Assembly: GCA_002917075.1 (NCBI GenBank)
Contig: NTMA01000059.1
Coordinates: 188,097-252,096 of the forward strand
Reading direction: 5' to 3'
Source of the DNA: Hawksworthiomyces lignivorus
Taxonomy: Eukaryota > Ascomycota > Sordariomycetes > Ophiostomatales > Ophiostomataceae
Length of the DNA stretch: 64,000 bases
In this document: one piece after another, positions 32,901-43,759 of the stretch
Numbering within the stretch: the first letter of the stretch is position 1
How the letters are laid out: every line of letters begins with the position of its first letter
Position numbers and translations under genes: made by a program
The notes under the pieces: model-generated
What the model saw: the letters and a program-made list of their open reading frames with translations, nothing else
What the model was told of the DNA's origin: nothing
Databases searched by the model: none

Positions 32901-34834
32901 TCACCTGGCTCGGCGGCGCCAACAAGACTATCGGCGGCCGCAACATCACCGGCTACACACTCTACAGCCGCAACGATCTCGACAGCTACGCCTTCTCCGA
33001 GCAGTGCAAGACGGCCCTGACCGCCACGCTTGCCTGCGTCAACGAGACCATGCAGTGGACCTCGCCTGCTTACCACGGCTCCCTTGGCAACAGCACGTTG
33101 CAGGACCAGGTGTGCGATAAGGGCTGCGGCGCCTCGCTGGCTTTGTGGTACAGCGGCGTCTCCACCAGCTGTGCCGGCTTCTCATGGAGCTCTGGCGCGC
33201 CCCTGGAGATGGCCGGCGGCTATGTCTGGTATGGCTACAACGAGAGCTGCCTGACTGAGGCTGGCTCCGGCCGCTACTGCAACGACGTCATTGACGCCTT
33301 CAGCGAGTCCGACACCCTCGATGCCATGCCTAATAGTGAACTATGCTCCGAGTGCTTCACCGCCCGCGTCCGCATGATGCAGCAGAGCACTTACTCCGTC
33401 TACAACACCGTCCCCTGGTACCAGATGGCTCTTGCTGCCATCCAGACCCGCTGCGCACTATCGCTACCCTCTGGCGTGCCACCGCCCCTCATCATTGTCC
33501 CGAAGCCCGATCCCTTCTGCGTGTCCGACCGCCACTATACCACCCAGCCTGGAGACACCTGCGACACCATTGCCCTTGCCAACAACGCCTCCTCCGCCAA
33601 TATCTTCTACGCCGCTACCGCAGCCGGTGCCACCCGTGGCTGCAGCGATTTGCCTGCTGGCCTCAACCTCTGCCTTCCTCTGACCTGTGCCACTTACCAG
33701 CTCCGGGCCACCGACGACTGCTTCAGCGCCTCCGCCAGCGCCGGCATCGACGACATTGCTCTCTACAACACCTGGATCGATGACGGCTGTGACAACCTAC
33801 ACGAGGCCAACGTCACCCTCGGCTCCGTCCTCTGCGCCTCGCCCCTAGGCGGCACCTACGCCCCCGGTATCGCCACCAACACATCCGCCTTCCCTGGCGC
33901 CGGCAACGCCAACTACAGCTCCGTTGTCGTCGATCCCCCCACCGGTGTCACCGTCGCTCCGGGTACCATCACCGACTGTGGCCATTGGTACGTCGCCCAG
34001 CCTCACGATACCTGCGCTTACCTCACCATGGCGAATGCCGTCGGCCTGTCGCTGCTCTCTAAAATGAACCCCTCTATCGACATCACCACCGCCGGCGGCT
34101 GCTCCGCCTCTCTCGTCCCCGGCCGCGCCTACTGCGTGTCGCCTATCTTCGATCCCCTTCCAGCCGTCGTCAACCGCACTTATTCCCTTACGCCATTTGG
34201 TTGCTGGTCCAATCTCGACAATTCCTCCCTGGCACTTCTCGGTCCCATCTGGTCCAATGCCAACGGCCTCTCCCTCGATGCTTGCGCCGCCTCTTGCATC
34301 GCGGATGGTTATGCCCTCACTGGCCGCCGCGGCCCCAACACCTGCGTGTGCGGCGACCAGGTGTCCATCAACTCCGTCCGCCTCTCCACCGCCGCCTGTG
34401 CCGCCACCCAGGATACCGACCTCTCGCTGTACGGCCTCCTACCCGACGTTTCCCTCTCCTTCCAGTTCACTGATGTCGGCTGCTTCGCTGACACCGCGCT
34501 CGTCACCGGCTCCGCGCCCAGCACCATATCCGCGAACAACACCGTCAGCGCCTGCGCCGCTTTCTGCCTGCCCACGTACCCGTACTTTGGCCTCGCAAAC
34601 GGCACAGCTTGCCACTGCGGCACGGGCCTCGTGGCCAACGCCGTCGCCATCGACACCGATGCCAACTGCAATGTCGCATGCTCAGGGCGACCTAGCATAA
34701 ACTGTGGCGGTGCCGCGGCAACGCACATCTATGCGGCACGGGCGGACCCGCTGCCGCGGCCCGAGATGTCGCCAACGGTGTCGTCGCTCGTCTCCTCAAC
34801 GGCGGCATCATCCGCAGCTGCCTCAACTACTTAA
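29960..34834 (+). CDS. Secreted GH55-type beta-1,3-glucanase with LysM and WSC modules
   Basis: Intronless, 1624 residues. ATG 29960 begins a signal peptide (LLLFLGFFLYAAQPLLAYA). The frame continues 43 codons upstream without a better start. After a pro-region of about 240 residues come two pectate-lyase-3 beta-helix halves typical of GH55 exo-beta-1,3-glucanases, each opened by a V/A-K-D/A-x-G-A-x-G-D-G-V-x-D-D-T motif (about 264 and 626). Two LysM-like chitin-binding modules follow (about 1185-1235 and 1337-1390, both with the QPGDTC/QPHDTC signature), then two WSC carbohydrate-binding modules (about 1412-1470 and 1505-1570). The tail is Ser/Ala-rich with no GPI signal visible. Role: binding chitin and cutting beta-1,3-glucan in cell walls. 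Transcribed away from the chitinase, so the pair would attack both wall polymers. Activity is inferred from family membership. Confidence 0.87.
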   Translation: MAPAHQTLLLFLGFFLYAAQPLLAYAQNHHSHDKLHQLLHDHHARSNASSLASNGSAADIIAQFQKAMAVANQAILDAPKENKPQLHNSTMHRREGTKAQPLDYTGDFHQHANGTVFRRSAVNDTATSIASKRQSYIVPHEVVEAARILAEANPPQQTDYDALLANVEAQIARRKQHVNDTNRMPQKLQRPSGLVEYVPAVELAITVQNGSQVAGPLPADDYIVDPNSTATLSRRAATTFWMETMTQRGSAPYAPAGYKVWRNVKDYGAFGDGVHDDTAAINRAMSDGGRCGAGCPASTRFPATVYFPAGKYLVSSPIIQYYNTEMLGDPLNRPIILAAASFAGLGVITSDVYVGDDVTWYLNQNNFLRSVRNFVMDIRPAPQWAYVCAIHWQVAQGTSLENIAFISTKPSEYANTTHQGIYMENGSGGFMSDLVFVGGNFGAYFGNQQFTTSGLLFDSCRTGLQIHWDWGWTMQDTEFYNCEKGVVIVGGAGGPFSTGQGVGSLSLVDVHMWGVPVAVETSLFADNSTALHISNGGFVNCATIVRDSQANTVLYPGNSAGTTNVTSWGFGKVADPSGETGFVNGADMPAPDYPPALLVGDNLHPRPKFFHRTRPSYADPGQSQIFDVKALGARGDGVSDDTAVLQRILDVAANVSGIVYVPHGVYIITDTLEVPVGSRIIGQAWPQIMATGAAFKDMAHPRAAVRVGTVGSVGVMEIQCMLFTVRGPTAGAVLVEWNVHEATQGSAGLWDSHIRVGGAKGSDLQAAQCPKTAQNADCIAASMLLHMTEKSSGYLENVWMWVADHDMEDADQIQINVYAARGILVESQGPTWLWGTAAEHAVLYQYQLSGARNVVMGLVQTEAPYFQPQPAAPAPFTKGLVFRNDPAGNSASDTAWALRMVDCSNVYVISGGLYTWFRNYAQDCVNSGVNNCQRRTFYVEQSYDVWVYNLITIGAVDMASPLNGQPVVAAHNRNGFASSIVTWLGGANKTIGGRNITGYTLYSRNDLDSYAFSEQCKTALTATLACVNETMQWTSPAYHGSLGNSTLQDQVCDKGCGASLALWYSGVSTSCAGFSWSSGAPLEMAGGYVWYGYNESCLTEAGSGRYCNDVIDAFSESDTLDAMPNSELCSECFTARVRMMQQSTYSVYNTVPWYQMALAAIQTRCALSLPSGVPPPLIIVPKPDPFCVSDRHYTTQPGDTCDTIALANNASSANIFYAATAAGATRGCSDLPAGLNLCLPLTCATYQLRATDDCFSASASAGIDDIALYNTWIDDGCDNLHEANVTLGSVLCASPLGGTYAPGIATNTSAFPGAGNANYSSVVVDPPTGVTVAPGTITDCGHWYVAQPHDTCAYLTMANAVGLSLLSKMNPSIDITTAGGCSASLVPGRAYCVSPIFDPLPAVVNRTYSLTPFGCWSNLDNSSLALLGPIWSNANGLSLDACAASCIADGYALTGRRGPNTCVCGDQVSINSVRLSTAACAATQDTDLSLYGLLPDVSLSFQFTDVGCFADTALVTGSAPSTISANNTVSACAAFCLPTYPYFGLANGTACHCGTGLVANAVAIDTDANCNVACSGRPSINCGGAAATHIYAARADPLPRPEMSPTVSSLVSSTAASSAAASTT

Positions 34835-35856
34835 ACAGCGATGCCGACAATCTTAGTTTGAGCCTGCGTGGAATGATGAGAAAATAGTGATAATCCCATG
34901 TAGTCCAGATCATAATAGAAGCGCAACTACGCCAATCACATCCTGAAGTTAAATTACTGGCTTGAGAATTACGTATCTTAGCTTGAAACTTTCCACTCTT
35001 CCCAGCTGTAATAGGAAGGTTGTGAGGTGTGCCAACTGTGACAGCTTATACTGCCACCATTTTGGCGTCCTTTGTTCTTTGTGTGGGTAATGCATTCTAG
35101 ACGTCAGATTTATGCCTTATAGATGCTCACCTGTTTAACCAATCGAAAAGATTATGTGCTTGCAAAACACCCTGGAACATAGAGTGGGAAACTGTATTAT
35201 CAGTTGTAAAACAACGACCACTAGGGACAATGTGATGATGGGTAAACGTTTGTTAGGTAAGAAAATTGCTAAAGGCTATTGAGAATAAGAGCCCTCGACT
35301 CAACACAGCCGACTAAACTACCAGGCTCTACAACAAGAAGGGGCATTTTCATAGAGTCGAAGCATTACGAAATTTGAGCACGTGTGAGTGTGATGCTAGA
35401 CTGGTCTCGTTTGGTCGATAGGTGCTGTGGTCCTGTGATCAGGCGGCCGAATGGCTCGACCAGATGCCTTTTAGTTAGCTCCCTGAGTTCTTAACTAGAA
35501 CGGTCTCAAAAGATATCTTTTCGTCCGATGAGGGGCAAATTTGTTTCTATTCTGTGTCAGGTTGTGCCTATCAGTATTCCCCTGCGGCAGAAGTCAAGAA
35601 ACCTCCCCTCCTTTTTAACTGTGTAAGGAATGAAATGAGATAGGATCTTACCAGGTAAATCACACCAACCAAATCCCATTATTTTGTCCCCCACCAATAT
35701 GGGGTTATCTACCTTGCTCCGCTACGCGGTGAGCTCCAGCTGACCCCAGTTGTCAGTTTTCTATATTTGAGCCGTGAAAAGAAACACAATTTAGTCTTCA
35801 CCAATTGTGCAGCAACCCATTCTTATCTACATATCATATACACATTGCCAAAGAAG
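34835..35856. other. Intergenic region upstream of the MYND gene
   Basis: About 1 kb without a coding frame. It contains the 3' end of the GH55 transcript and the promoter of the MYND gene. No repeat or RNA gene was seen. Confidence 0.4.
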
Positions 35857-36633
35857 ATGGCCAAGTGTTGTACCAGCTGCCAAAAGGCACCTCCCGAGGT
35901 AACTCTGAAGCATTGCGCTAAGTGTTCAGTCACGCTTTATTGCTCTCGCGACTGCCAGAAAGCCGACTGGAAGGCCCATAAGAAGATATGCGGCAAGGCT
36001 GGCAGTACCGCGCCGGGCTCCACTAGTGACCCTAACTTCGACGGACCGATGGCCGACACGATGCTCTCGCCGCCCAAGGGTCTCGATCAGCCCATTGCCA
36101 AGCCTTTCACCCGCCTCGATACCCTCACCTACCTACACGACCGCCCCGAGCTGGACGTATATCGCCTTCTCATCGACGCCTATCGCCTGCGTGTCGAGGA
36201 TAACTATAGCCTAGGAGGCGAGATCGACGGCGGCAGCCTCTATTCAGGAGCACCCAGCGGGTTGCTTGGTTTCAGGCGTTTTCTGGGCCTCGCTGGCTCG
36301 CGGCGCGGCCTATTTCCGCCGTGGTGGACGGCTGAGAAGCAGCGCGAGTGCGAGGATTTCGGCATGGACGAGTCACAGTTCCAGGACTTGCGCTGTGCAG
36401 TGGAGAAGAGCGACATTATCGAGCACTATGGCGACCCGCGCTTCCCGATGCAACTGCGCATGCTTGCCGAGGCGGTCTACGGCAGTGGTCCAGCAGGACA
36501 GAACGGGACGGCGATGAGAAAGGCTATGGCGGCCATGGAACAGGGGACTGCGGGGCCCGATGCCTCTATGACAACGATAGATAGTCTTACAGGAAACACT
36601 GCCACCATGCATTCGGTTGGGAGGAACCTGTAG
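35857..36633 (+). CDS. MYND zinc-finger protein
   Basis: Intronless protein of 258 residues. The N-terminus is a complete MYND finger (residues about 5-45): C-x2-C, KHCAKC, YCSRDC and AHKKIC supply the Cys/His ligands. MYND fingers mediate protein-protein contacts and bind proline-rich peptides. The rest has a short conserved-looking block (about 85-210: TRLDTLTYLHDRPELDVYRLLIDAYRLR is too long to be chance helix, with WW and FGMDESQF further on), which occurs in fungal MYND proteins of the mitochondrial splicing suppressor 51-like type. No SET domain is present, so it is not a methyltransferase. The frame extends 30 codons upstream of the chosen ATG; 35857 is preferred because the finger starts at once. 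Biological role unknown. Confidence 0.82.
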   Translation: MAKCCTSCQKAPPEVTLKHCAKCSVTLYCSRDCQKADWKAHKKICGKAGSTAPGSTSDPNFDGPMADTMLSPPKGLDQPIAKPFTRLDTLTYLHDRPELDVYRLLIDAYRLRVEDNYSLGGEIDGGSLYSGAPSGLLGFRRFLGLAGSRRGLFPPWWTAEKQRECEDFGMDESQFQDLRCAVEKSDIIEHYGDPRFPMQLRMLAEAVYGSGPAGQNGTAMRKAMAAMEQGTAGPDASMTTIDSLTGNTATMHSVGRNL

Positions 36634-38542
36634 CGGGTTGTATCATGGTGCTCCAGACTTTGACATTAAAACACATGCAGCAACACCAGCTTGGCCTAAA
36701 GTGTTGCCACCAATGCAATAGCATGCATTCTTGCTGCTTAAACCACCAGCATAGACAGATTGAGAAATAGTCAGGTCTAATCTGACCATCAGGAGAATTG
36801 CCTTCTGATCGTCGACAAGGCTAGTATGCTCGACGAAGATACTGTTAAACTGTTAGCCGATGGAGGAAATCCGCAAAGAGAATATACGTAAAAAAATCTC
36901 TGCAACGAACATTAAACGGAAATAAAGACAAAAATGTGATCTTGTGAGATTATAACGTAATCTAAAGAAACTGTTTATTCTAGGTTCCTTGTGGTAATAG
37001 AGCTTGTCCGTGATATTTCTAAGCTGTCCCTCGTACAAAACCACTAGCATTGATCTGGATCTCTAAGCCTGTGTGCGTGTTCCCGCTATCCCACAGCTAT
37101 TGGGGATGCGAAGGGCACTAATCGTTAGTTTGCCTAATTGGGTTATTACTATGTGCATGACGCCTTGTTATGCTGCGACTGCTGGTTCAACTGCAGACCA
37201 ACAACCCGCCCTCCTCTGTGATTAAGCATGCGCGATTTGGGGCGACACCTCCGTATTAAGGTCAGTACCAGCTGAAGTATTGAGATTGGCGCTCATACCT
37301 CAATTGCAGTTCCGTTGTTGTTATGACGATGACTAACTACACGAGTGCAGGCGTACGTCTGTCATCAATGACCACCTTCCGCACTTGCTAAAGCACGAAC
37401 AACAGAAATATGCACCCATCTAAAGAAGATTCATCGTATGACTACTAGAGAAAAATTTGTTCTATAATCATGAAGTACGTCAAATATAAAGTCTGGTCAC
37501 TTCCCGCCTGGGCTTCGTGGAATAGTTTCAGAGTATTGATACTGCTAAAGCAATCGGTGCACGAAAGGCAAGGAAATGTGCGTGTTCAAGGTAATAGAGA
37601 CTCCTACTCAATTTTCGTTGATATACCGAGTGGCCTCCGGCCGATAGTGACTGTTATGACCTCTTACATGATCAGTGGTGTGTAGCGGTCCAGCTGCTGC
37701 TTATGGATAGCTTGAGCACGTCAGGACAACTCTGTTCGTGTCAAAGCATGGCAGCGTTAGGATCAATTAGTCTTTGAAGTAGCTTTTTGTCATTCTAATA
37801 AGCTTGCCAATTTTCTTTTAATCTCTTACAACTAAGCTTAACTAAATAATTTCCACGGTTTCTAATCTAGCAATTGGAATCGTTTAATTGGAAACGTCTC
37901 TGTTCGGTTTCTCTTTATATTAGACTCATTGGTCAGTTTTATTAATATAATGCCTCATTGCGTGATTCATTTGTCACAGTATTTCTTTTCTGTACCTTAG
38001 GCCCCCGCTTGAACCTCAAGCTTTTGCTTTGGCGTTGTTGAGTCTGTCAACGAAAGAGATAAGAAAAGACCAAATGGGAAGTATTTGGCAGCTGGCTGCA
38101 GTGCGGTTGCAGTGGTCCGCTGCGTAGAACAAATGTGGCACGTCGTTGGCTGACCTTTGCAGCTATGTGGTTGGCGGGTTGCTGCTGTTTGCTTGGCAGG
38201 TTGCTGCAGTGTGGTTGCAGCGGTCCAATGTACAGGACGGAAGCGACACGTCGTTGGCTGGCTTCAGGAGCAGCATGTCTATATACTGCAACCTGCGAGG
38301 TTAAAAATAATATTGGCCAGATTTTGCCTGTTCGGCTGCTGCATGTTCCGGCGTCGCTTCCGCCCGCCGCATGTAGCGGCTGCCCCGAAATAGATTTCTG
38401 CCCACACGCTTGTCGTGAGGCTTTCGGAGGGGCTTTTAAGCAGCTCTCCCCACCCGCTTTGCTCGTTGTACCGCAGGCATCTCTGTATCCTTAGGGACTA
38501 CTTATCTGAAATAAGTTACGGCCTCACGGTACAGTCTTCGCA
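36634..38542. other. Gene-free AT-rich region upstream of the P450 gene
   Basis: About 1.9 kb with no supportable gene. The last part (38086-38265) is a diverged direct repeat described separately. A cysteine-containing frame of about 119 codons at 38135-38494 is a reading of that repeat and has no in-frame ATG. Confidence 0.4.
38086..38265 (+). repeat. Diverged direct repeat, two ~71-bp units
   Basis: Unit A (38086-38156) and unit B (38194-38265) align along their length. Shared cores are TGCAGTG(C/T)GGTTGCAG(T/C)GGTCC and CACGTCGTTGGCTG. Many core differences are C/T or A/G transitions. A poorer third copy may lie between them. It sits about 280 bp before the P450 start codon. Confidence 0.75.
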
Positions 38543-40546
38543 ATGGCCGCTCCTCTTCTTCGCGACATCCTAGCGAGCGATCGTGCTGTCGCTGCAGCGA
38601 CCATTCTCGCGGCTGCTTTCATCACAGCCTGGCTTCTGCCTGTGTTTTTGAACTATGTCAGGCTTACAGCAATTCCTATGGTCGGCAAGGACATTGGAAG
38701 CGAAGAGCAGCGGCGACAGGCCTACCTCGGCGGCGCCCGCCAGCTCTACAACGACGGTTATAAACGTGTGGGTAGCGTAGCCAACTTCTGTTCTATCCAG
38801 TCTGCCAGCAACTGACCTTGGCCAGTTCAAAAATGGCATCTTCCAGCTCACAACATCGCGCGGTTAGTATCCAAAACCCTTATCACATCAGCCACTTATC
38901 TAACTGCGGAAAGACTCCAAGATCGTTGTCCTTTCTCCAAAGTTTCTTCCGGAACTTAGCAAGCTACCGAACCATATTCTAAGCATGTCCGAGGCCGTTA
39001 ATGACGTACGTTCTCTCAATTTTGTTCTGCAAAGTGGTTGCTGTGCTCACAGTTCAATCGCCTTTTAGGCACTGGAAACGAAATATACACTAGTTGCCAC
39101 CTTGACCCCTATTGTTCCGCATACTATTGCGGGCAAGCTGACACCAGCGCTGCGTATGTGAATACACTAGGAGACGATTGCTAAGTTTCAGTGTATGTGC
39201 TTACGGAAACCTTTCTCAGCCCGGCTAAGCCGCATGGTGTCCGAGGAGACGAGCGCGGCCTTCGCGCTAGAGATGCCACCTGCGTCGGACTGGACCGAAG
39301 TCAATATCCATCACGCGCTGTTGCGCATCGTCGCCTTGGTGTCTGGCCGTGTCTTTGTTGGACCCGAGCTTAATCGCACCGAGCAGTACCTAGACGTAGC
39401 TATCAACTACACCACGGACCTCATGGCTGCCCAGCGCACCGTAGAGGAGATTAAGCCGTGGCTGCGGCCCTTCCTAGCGCGGCGGCAGCCCGCGGTACAG
39501 AGCTTGTACAAACGCCTCGCCGACGCAGATGCCTTCATGGAGCCACTGATCCGTCGGCGCCGCGAGGCCAATGCTAGCCGCAGCAGCAGCGACGACAAGC
39601 CAGACGACATGCTAGAGTGGCTCATCGACGCGCTGCCAAAGCACACCGATGCCCCCAGCCAGAACCTATCGCGGGTGCAGCTGGGCCTCAGCTTTGCGGC
39701 GATCCACACCACGACGCTGACGGCCACAAATGCGTGCGTCTTTCTTCCCTCCCTTGCAGTATGCGTCTTTAGTACATAGTATCTTCTCCAATTAACACCA
39801 CATTTGACCTTGACAGCTTCTATACCCTCGCAGCCATGCAAGAGTACGTGCCCATCCTGCGCGAAGAGGTCGTGCAGGCGCTGGCCGAGAACGACAACGT
39901 ATTCACATCGCGGGCACTGCAGTCCATGAAAAAGCTCGACAGCTTCCTCAAGGAGACTATGCGCTTGTATCCGGCAACCATGTGTAAGTTGCTGTCGAGT
40001 CACTAAGCTCCATTCTCTGCACATCAGCATCTAACTGCAACTCTGCCCGCAGCGTCCTTCCAGCGCAAGGCCATGCGCCCCATAACGCTGTCCAACGGCC
40101 AGCGCATCCCCTCCGGCGTCATCGTCGAGGTCCCAGCGGTGTCCGTCAACTCCGACCCAGATATCTACCCTGACCCGGAGCGCTTTGACGGCCTACGCTT
40201 CTACAAGATGCGCGAGCAAGCCAAAGAGGTCACCGCTGCCGCTCATGCTCAATTTGTCAGCGTGGACCCAATCAACTTGTCGTTTGGCTACGGCCGCCAT
40301 GCGTGCCCAGGGCGTTTCTTCGCCGCCTACGAGATCAAAATGATCGTGGCTCACGTGCTGCTGAAATACGACATGAAACTCATGGACGGCTTCACGGAGC
40401 GGTACCCCAATTTTGAGTTTGCTCACATGGTATGTAGTCCTAGGCTCTGTCCTTTTCAGTCTCTGCCGTACTAATAGTTTGCACCCATGAAGTCAATCCC
40501 TGATCCGTCAAAGAATTTGCTTTTTAAGGAAAGAAAGCAATCATGA
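38543..40546 (+). CDS. Cytochrome P450 monooxygenase (ent-kaurene oxidase-like)
   Basis: Microsomal haem-thiolate monooxygenase. Eight exons join in frame to 516 residues, a normal P450 length: 38543-38767, 38826-38862, 38914-39005, 39069-39153, 39220-39733, 39817-39983, 40053-40429 and 40493-40546. Features: N-terminal membrane anchor (residues about 15-38); I-helix [14 protein letters not shown]-helix KETMRLYP (the ExxR motif); [11 protein letters not shown]; and the haem loop [14 protein letters not shown] with the cysteine ligand. The [15 protein letters not shown] sequence after it is typical of the fungal ent-kaurene-oxidase-like and indole-diterpene P450s. The weakest junction is 39153/39220. 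No terpene synthase, PKS or NRPS gene is nearby, so there is no sign of a biosynthetic cluster and the substrate is unknown. Confidence 0.88.
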
Positions 40547-41629
40547 CCGCCGTTCTGAGCAATCGTTCAGGCATAGCCTTACCGATATACTCTTTTGCTC
40601 TTTGCACTGTTCCTGCTTAAAAAGAGCAAATCTACATATTGGATTATAGGTCAACTCGGGAAGGCGACATTCTGGCCGCTAGTTTTAGTGTGTGATACCG
40701 CGTTTTGTAGTCTCCGCAGTGAGACGTTTGGTGGCCTGAAAGTTTCCCACTTCGTTATACGACAAAATCATATCTATTCGAGCACACGGTGCGCGTATAT
40801 TACTCTGGTGCCAATGTAGCGATGCCAAAACACAGCACATCGTGACAATGTTATAAAAACTAAAGTGTATAATGAATATAGCTTTAAGAAAGAAATTAAA
40901 TATCAGCCTTAAGAAAGCGCAATCACTATCTGTCGGTTTAAGACAGTGCTTCGTTTCAAGAGCGTTTGCATCAAGAAGAAGATATTGCGGTCTATTATAA
41001 AAATTACAAGCTAAAGACAGAAAGTGCTCTTCTAACCACCATTTTTGGTAAACGCGAACTACTATTTTCGGCCTCCTGGACAGTGAGAGGTTTATCTTTT
41101 AGAAACACTTTGTAATTTATGTAAATAATCCGCTCCAGCTGTCAGATTGTAATTCTACTTCTTCAACCGTACCACAGCTGAAACTGACGCCACAGTCGTT
41201 GACGATTTGTTGATGGCTGAGATCTGAACTCCTTGACCTTCCGGATGCAGTCTACCGTGTCGGGCGTAAGCGTTAAACTGCGAGGAAATCGCTCGTCTTT
41301 ACGTATGAAAAGGTGATTCTTCCATATATATATATATATATGTTTTTGTCGAAGTATACTTCAGTTAAGGGTCTCCATCGTCGAAGAAATCAGTGGGTCA
41401 TCTGAAACACTTGCATTGTTGTGTTTGCTTCATTGACAAATTATTGTCGGGATCTCGGCGGTATGGGATGCACTCTGAAATGGATCGAATAGCAATAAAT
41501 GGGTTCTTGCTGACTGTCCACATGTATAGAATACAAGATCCTGTCGGGAATATTAAGAACTCACAAAATTTTTACCTCTTTGTTTGCAGCCGTTCTGCGC
41601 CACCAAAGTCATAATGGCGAGAACCGAAA
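40547..41629. other. AT-rich intergenic region
   Basis: About 1.1 kb with no recognisable gene, increasingly AT-rich towards a (TA)n run at about 41322-41341. It lies between the P450 and the decayed HET gene. Confidence 0.4.
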
Positions 41630-43622
41630 ATGGCCTCAGCCGCCAACGGCATCATTTATACGGACCTGGATCCTGCCAAACCACAAATCCGACTGCTCCA
41701 AGTAAACCCTGAACTAAATGAAAAGTGGCCTCTTCGATTTCACAATGAGTACCGTCTTGCTCGTCGATGAACCGGAATATTGCGCGCTGTCATACGTCTG
41801 GGGAGATCCGAGCCGTACCAGTCCAGTCTCAGTTGACGGCCAAATAGCCTACGTTACAGTTAACCTAATTGAAGCTTTGGAAGCTATGGGAGAGAGTATA
41901 CTTCTCTACGAGAATATCTGGATCGACGCTCTGTGTATCAACCAGTCTAACAACGCCGAGAAGAGCTCTCAAGTTCAACTTATGGGCGATATATATAAGA
42001 AAGCTGCTGCAGTCCTGGCCTGGGTTGGTCCAGAAGCAGACGACAGCAGAGTCGTTCTTGACCTCGTAACAATGGTAGCTGGTTGCCTTATAGGCCGTGA
42101 ACCGACGGACTTTTCATGGATGACCAAGCCAGAACTTTTAGCATTCTCTAAACAACTAAGAGATAAAAGAAACCTGGACCCAATCGCGGCTCTGTTCAGT
42201 CGTCGCGTATATTTCAACAGAATGTGGACATTCCAAGAGTTAGCACTTGCCAGATTGGGGCGTTTGCACTGCGGCGAATATTATATCGACATTCGCTGCT
42301 TTGCACTTTTGATCAATTTAGTTGCGTCGTCCTCAGTAGACTTAATGACCGCTCTGCCACCCTCCACCGTTCCGTTTGAGGTGTGGAATGTTTTCAGCTA
42401 CCTCTGGAAGGAAATCTCTCGTACGGGCGTTTATCTAGATTCATTTATGCAGGCTCCGGATGCTAGATCACCGATGGAAGTGCTTCATCTTGCCCGCCTA
42501 CGCCAGGCTAGTGATCCACGAGATATAGTATATGGAATTACAGAATTGTGTAACATCGGGGGTTTCGATTGACTATACAATGCCTGTCACGTCCGTCTAC
42601 CGAGAAACGTCCACATACTTTCTTCAACATGCCATTAAACCAGAAAAGGTGCTCGATTTCGCAGAGCTATCGAGGCAATTTTCCTCGAAAAATCTCCCGT
42701 CGTGGGTTATCGATTGGGAGACACCCGGGAGCAATAATCTTTTCTATTGTGCACCTTCCGCACGGCCTAATAATTTATTTTCACATCAACCCATCCAGAT
42801 ACTTGGAGACATCATGCAGACCACAGGTGTACGAGTCGATTGGATCACCAAAATTCGGCGCGACAGAAAATCATCGACGTTTTCGCATTCAGCCGCCTGC
42901 TTTGAATTTTTCTTTCAGGAAAGTTTGGACGTTGTAATAGGGAAAGTCCTGTTGGAGCCACCTAAGAACTACATGTATAAAAATAGCATTCCTATGATAT
43001 TGGCAATCCTGCGGACGTTGTTCGGCGATGTAAACTCTCTGGACAACTCTAGGATTGAGGTGGTGCGAGAAAAAGGTTGCCCATTTGATATACTTGCAGA
43101 GATTTTGTTCTTCCACATGTGTGACGAACTGAGCGATCGTGGAGATCTACGCAAATTGCCAAATTGGCCCTCTGAAGATAATTTTTAGTATCGACCTAGA
43201 GATACGCCGCCACACGAAAATGGCATATTCAGCGACATCTTCGACCCTGATCGAACGTGCACATACGAGCTTGCACATATCAATTACCTCATGGAGACAT
43301 CTTAGCTGACGAAAAGCTGCCAGCACGTTCAGCAGAATTTTTAAATTACACAATAAATTTACTTCAAGGCGACAATGGAGATCCCACCCTCTGGCAGCCT
43401 TTCCACACCCAAGACGGACTAATTGGCTATGCTAGGTGCACGATACAGGAGGGTGACATTATCTGCGTTCTGAGTATTTCGAACCGTCCAGTGGTATTGC
43501 GGAAGATAGGCAACCGATATATTCTAGTCTCGGTGTGTTTTGTTCTCGGAATCATGGATGGCGAATTAGGTAGGGAGGAATATAAAAACAAACTCCAAGT
43601 CGAGGAATTTGAAATCGAGTAG
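41630..43622 (+). pseudogene. Decayed HET-domain gene
   Basis: HET similarity is spread over changing frames. The start (ATG 41630, IIYTDLDPAKPQIRLLQV) is in one frame. Around 41.70-41.75 kb it shifts to the frame with EPEYCALSYVWGDP, WIDALCINQSNNAEKSSQ and RMWTFQELALARL. At a GGGGG run near 42558 it shifts again to SIDYTMPVTSVYRETSTYF. An in-frame TAG follows at about 43186-43188, and near 43.3 kb a further shift leads to the last piece ending at 43622. I tried GT..AG introns at these breaks and found none that restores the frame. With at least three frameshifts and one stop it cannot encode a full HET protein. The intact pieces could still be expressed. Sequencing error might explain one break but not all. 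Confidence 0.8.
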
Positions 43623-43759
43623 ACTTCAAGCTATATTGGAGCTCTGTTATATTCGCTTGTCAATTTATATGTTTGTTGATAGTCTGTTTTTCTTTCTCCT
43701 ATATATATTACTGTCTCTACCTAGTCTACATGTACCACCAGAACACTTATTTGGTGTAT

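Noticed and set aside
31658..33076. Antisense frames of 219 and 212 codons inside the GH55 gene
   Set aside because: Shadows of the coding strand, which has clear GH55, LysM and WSC motifs.
38135..38494. 119-codon cysteine-containing frame upstream of the P450
   Set aside because: Begins with GTG, no in-frame ATG, and lies over the direct repeat; not an effector-like gene on this evidence.
42540..43310. Introns explaining the frame changes in the second HET gene
   Set aside because: Candidate GT..AG pairs either leave the frame broken or create new stops, so decay is the better explanation.
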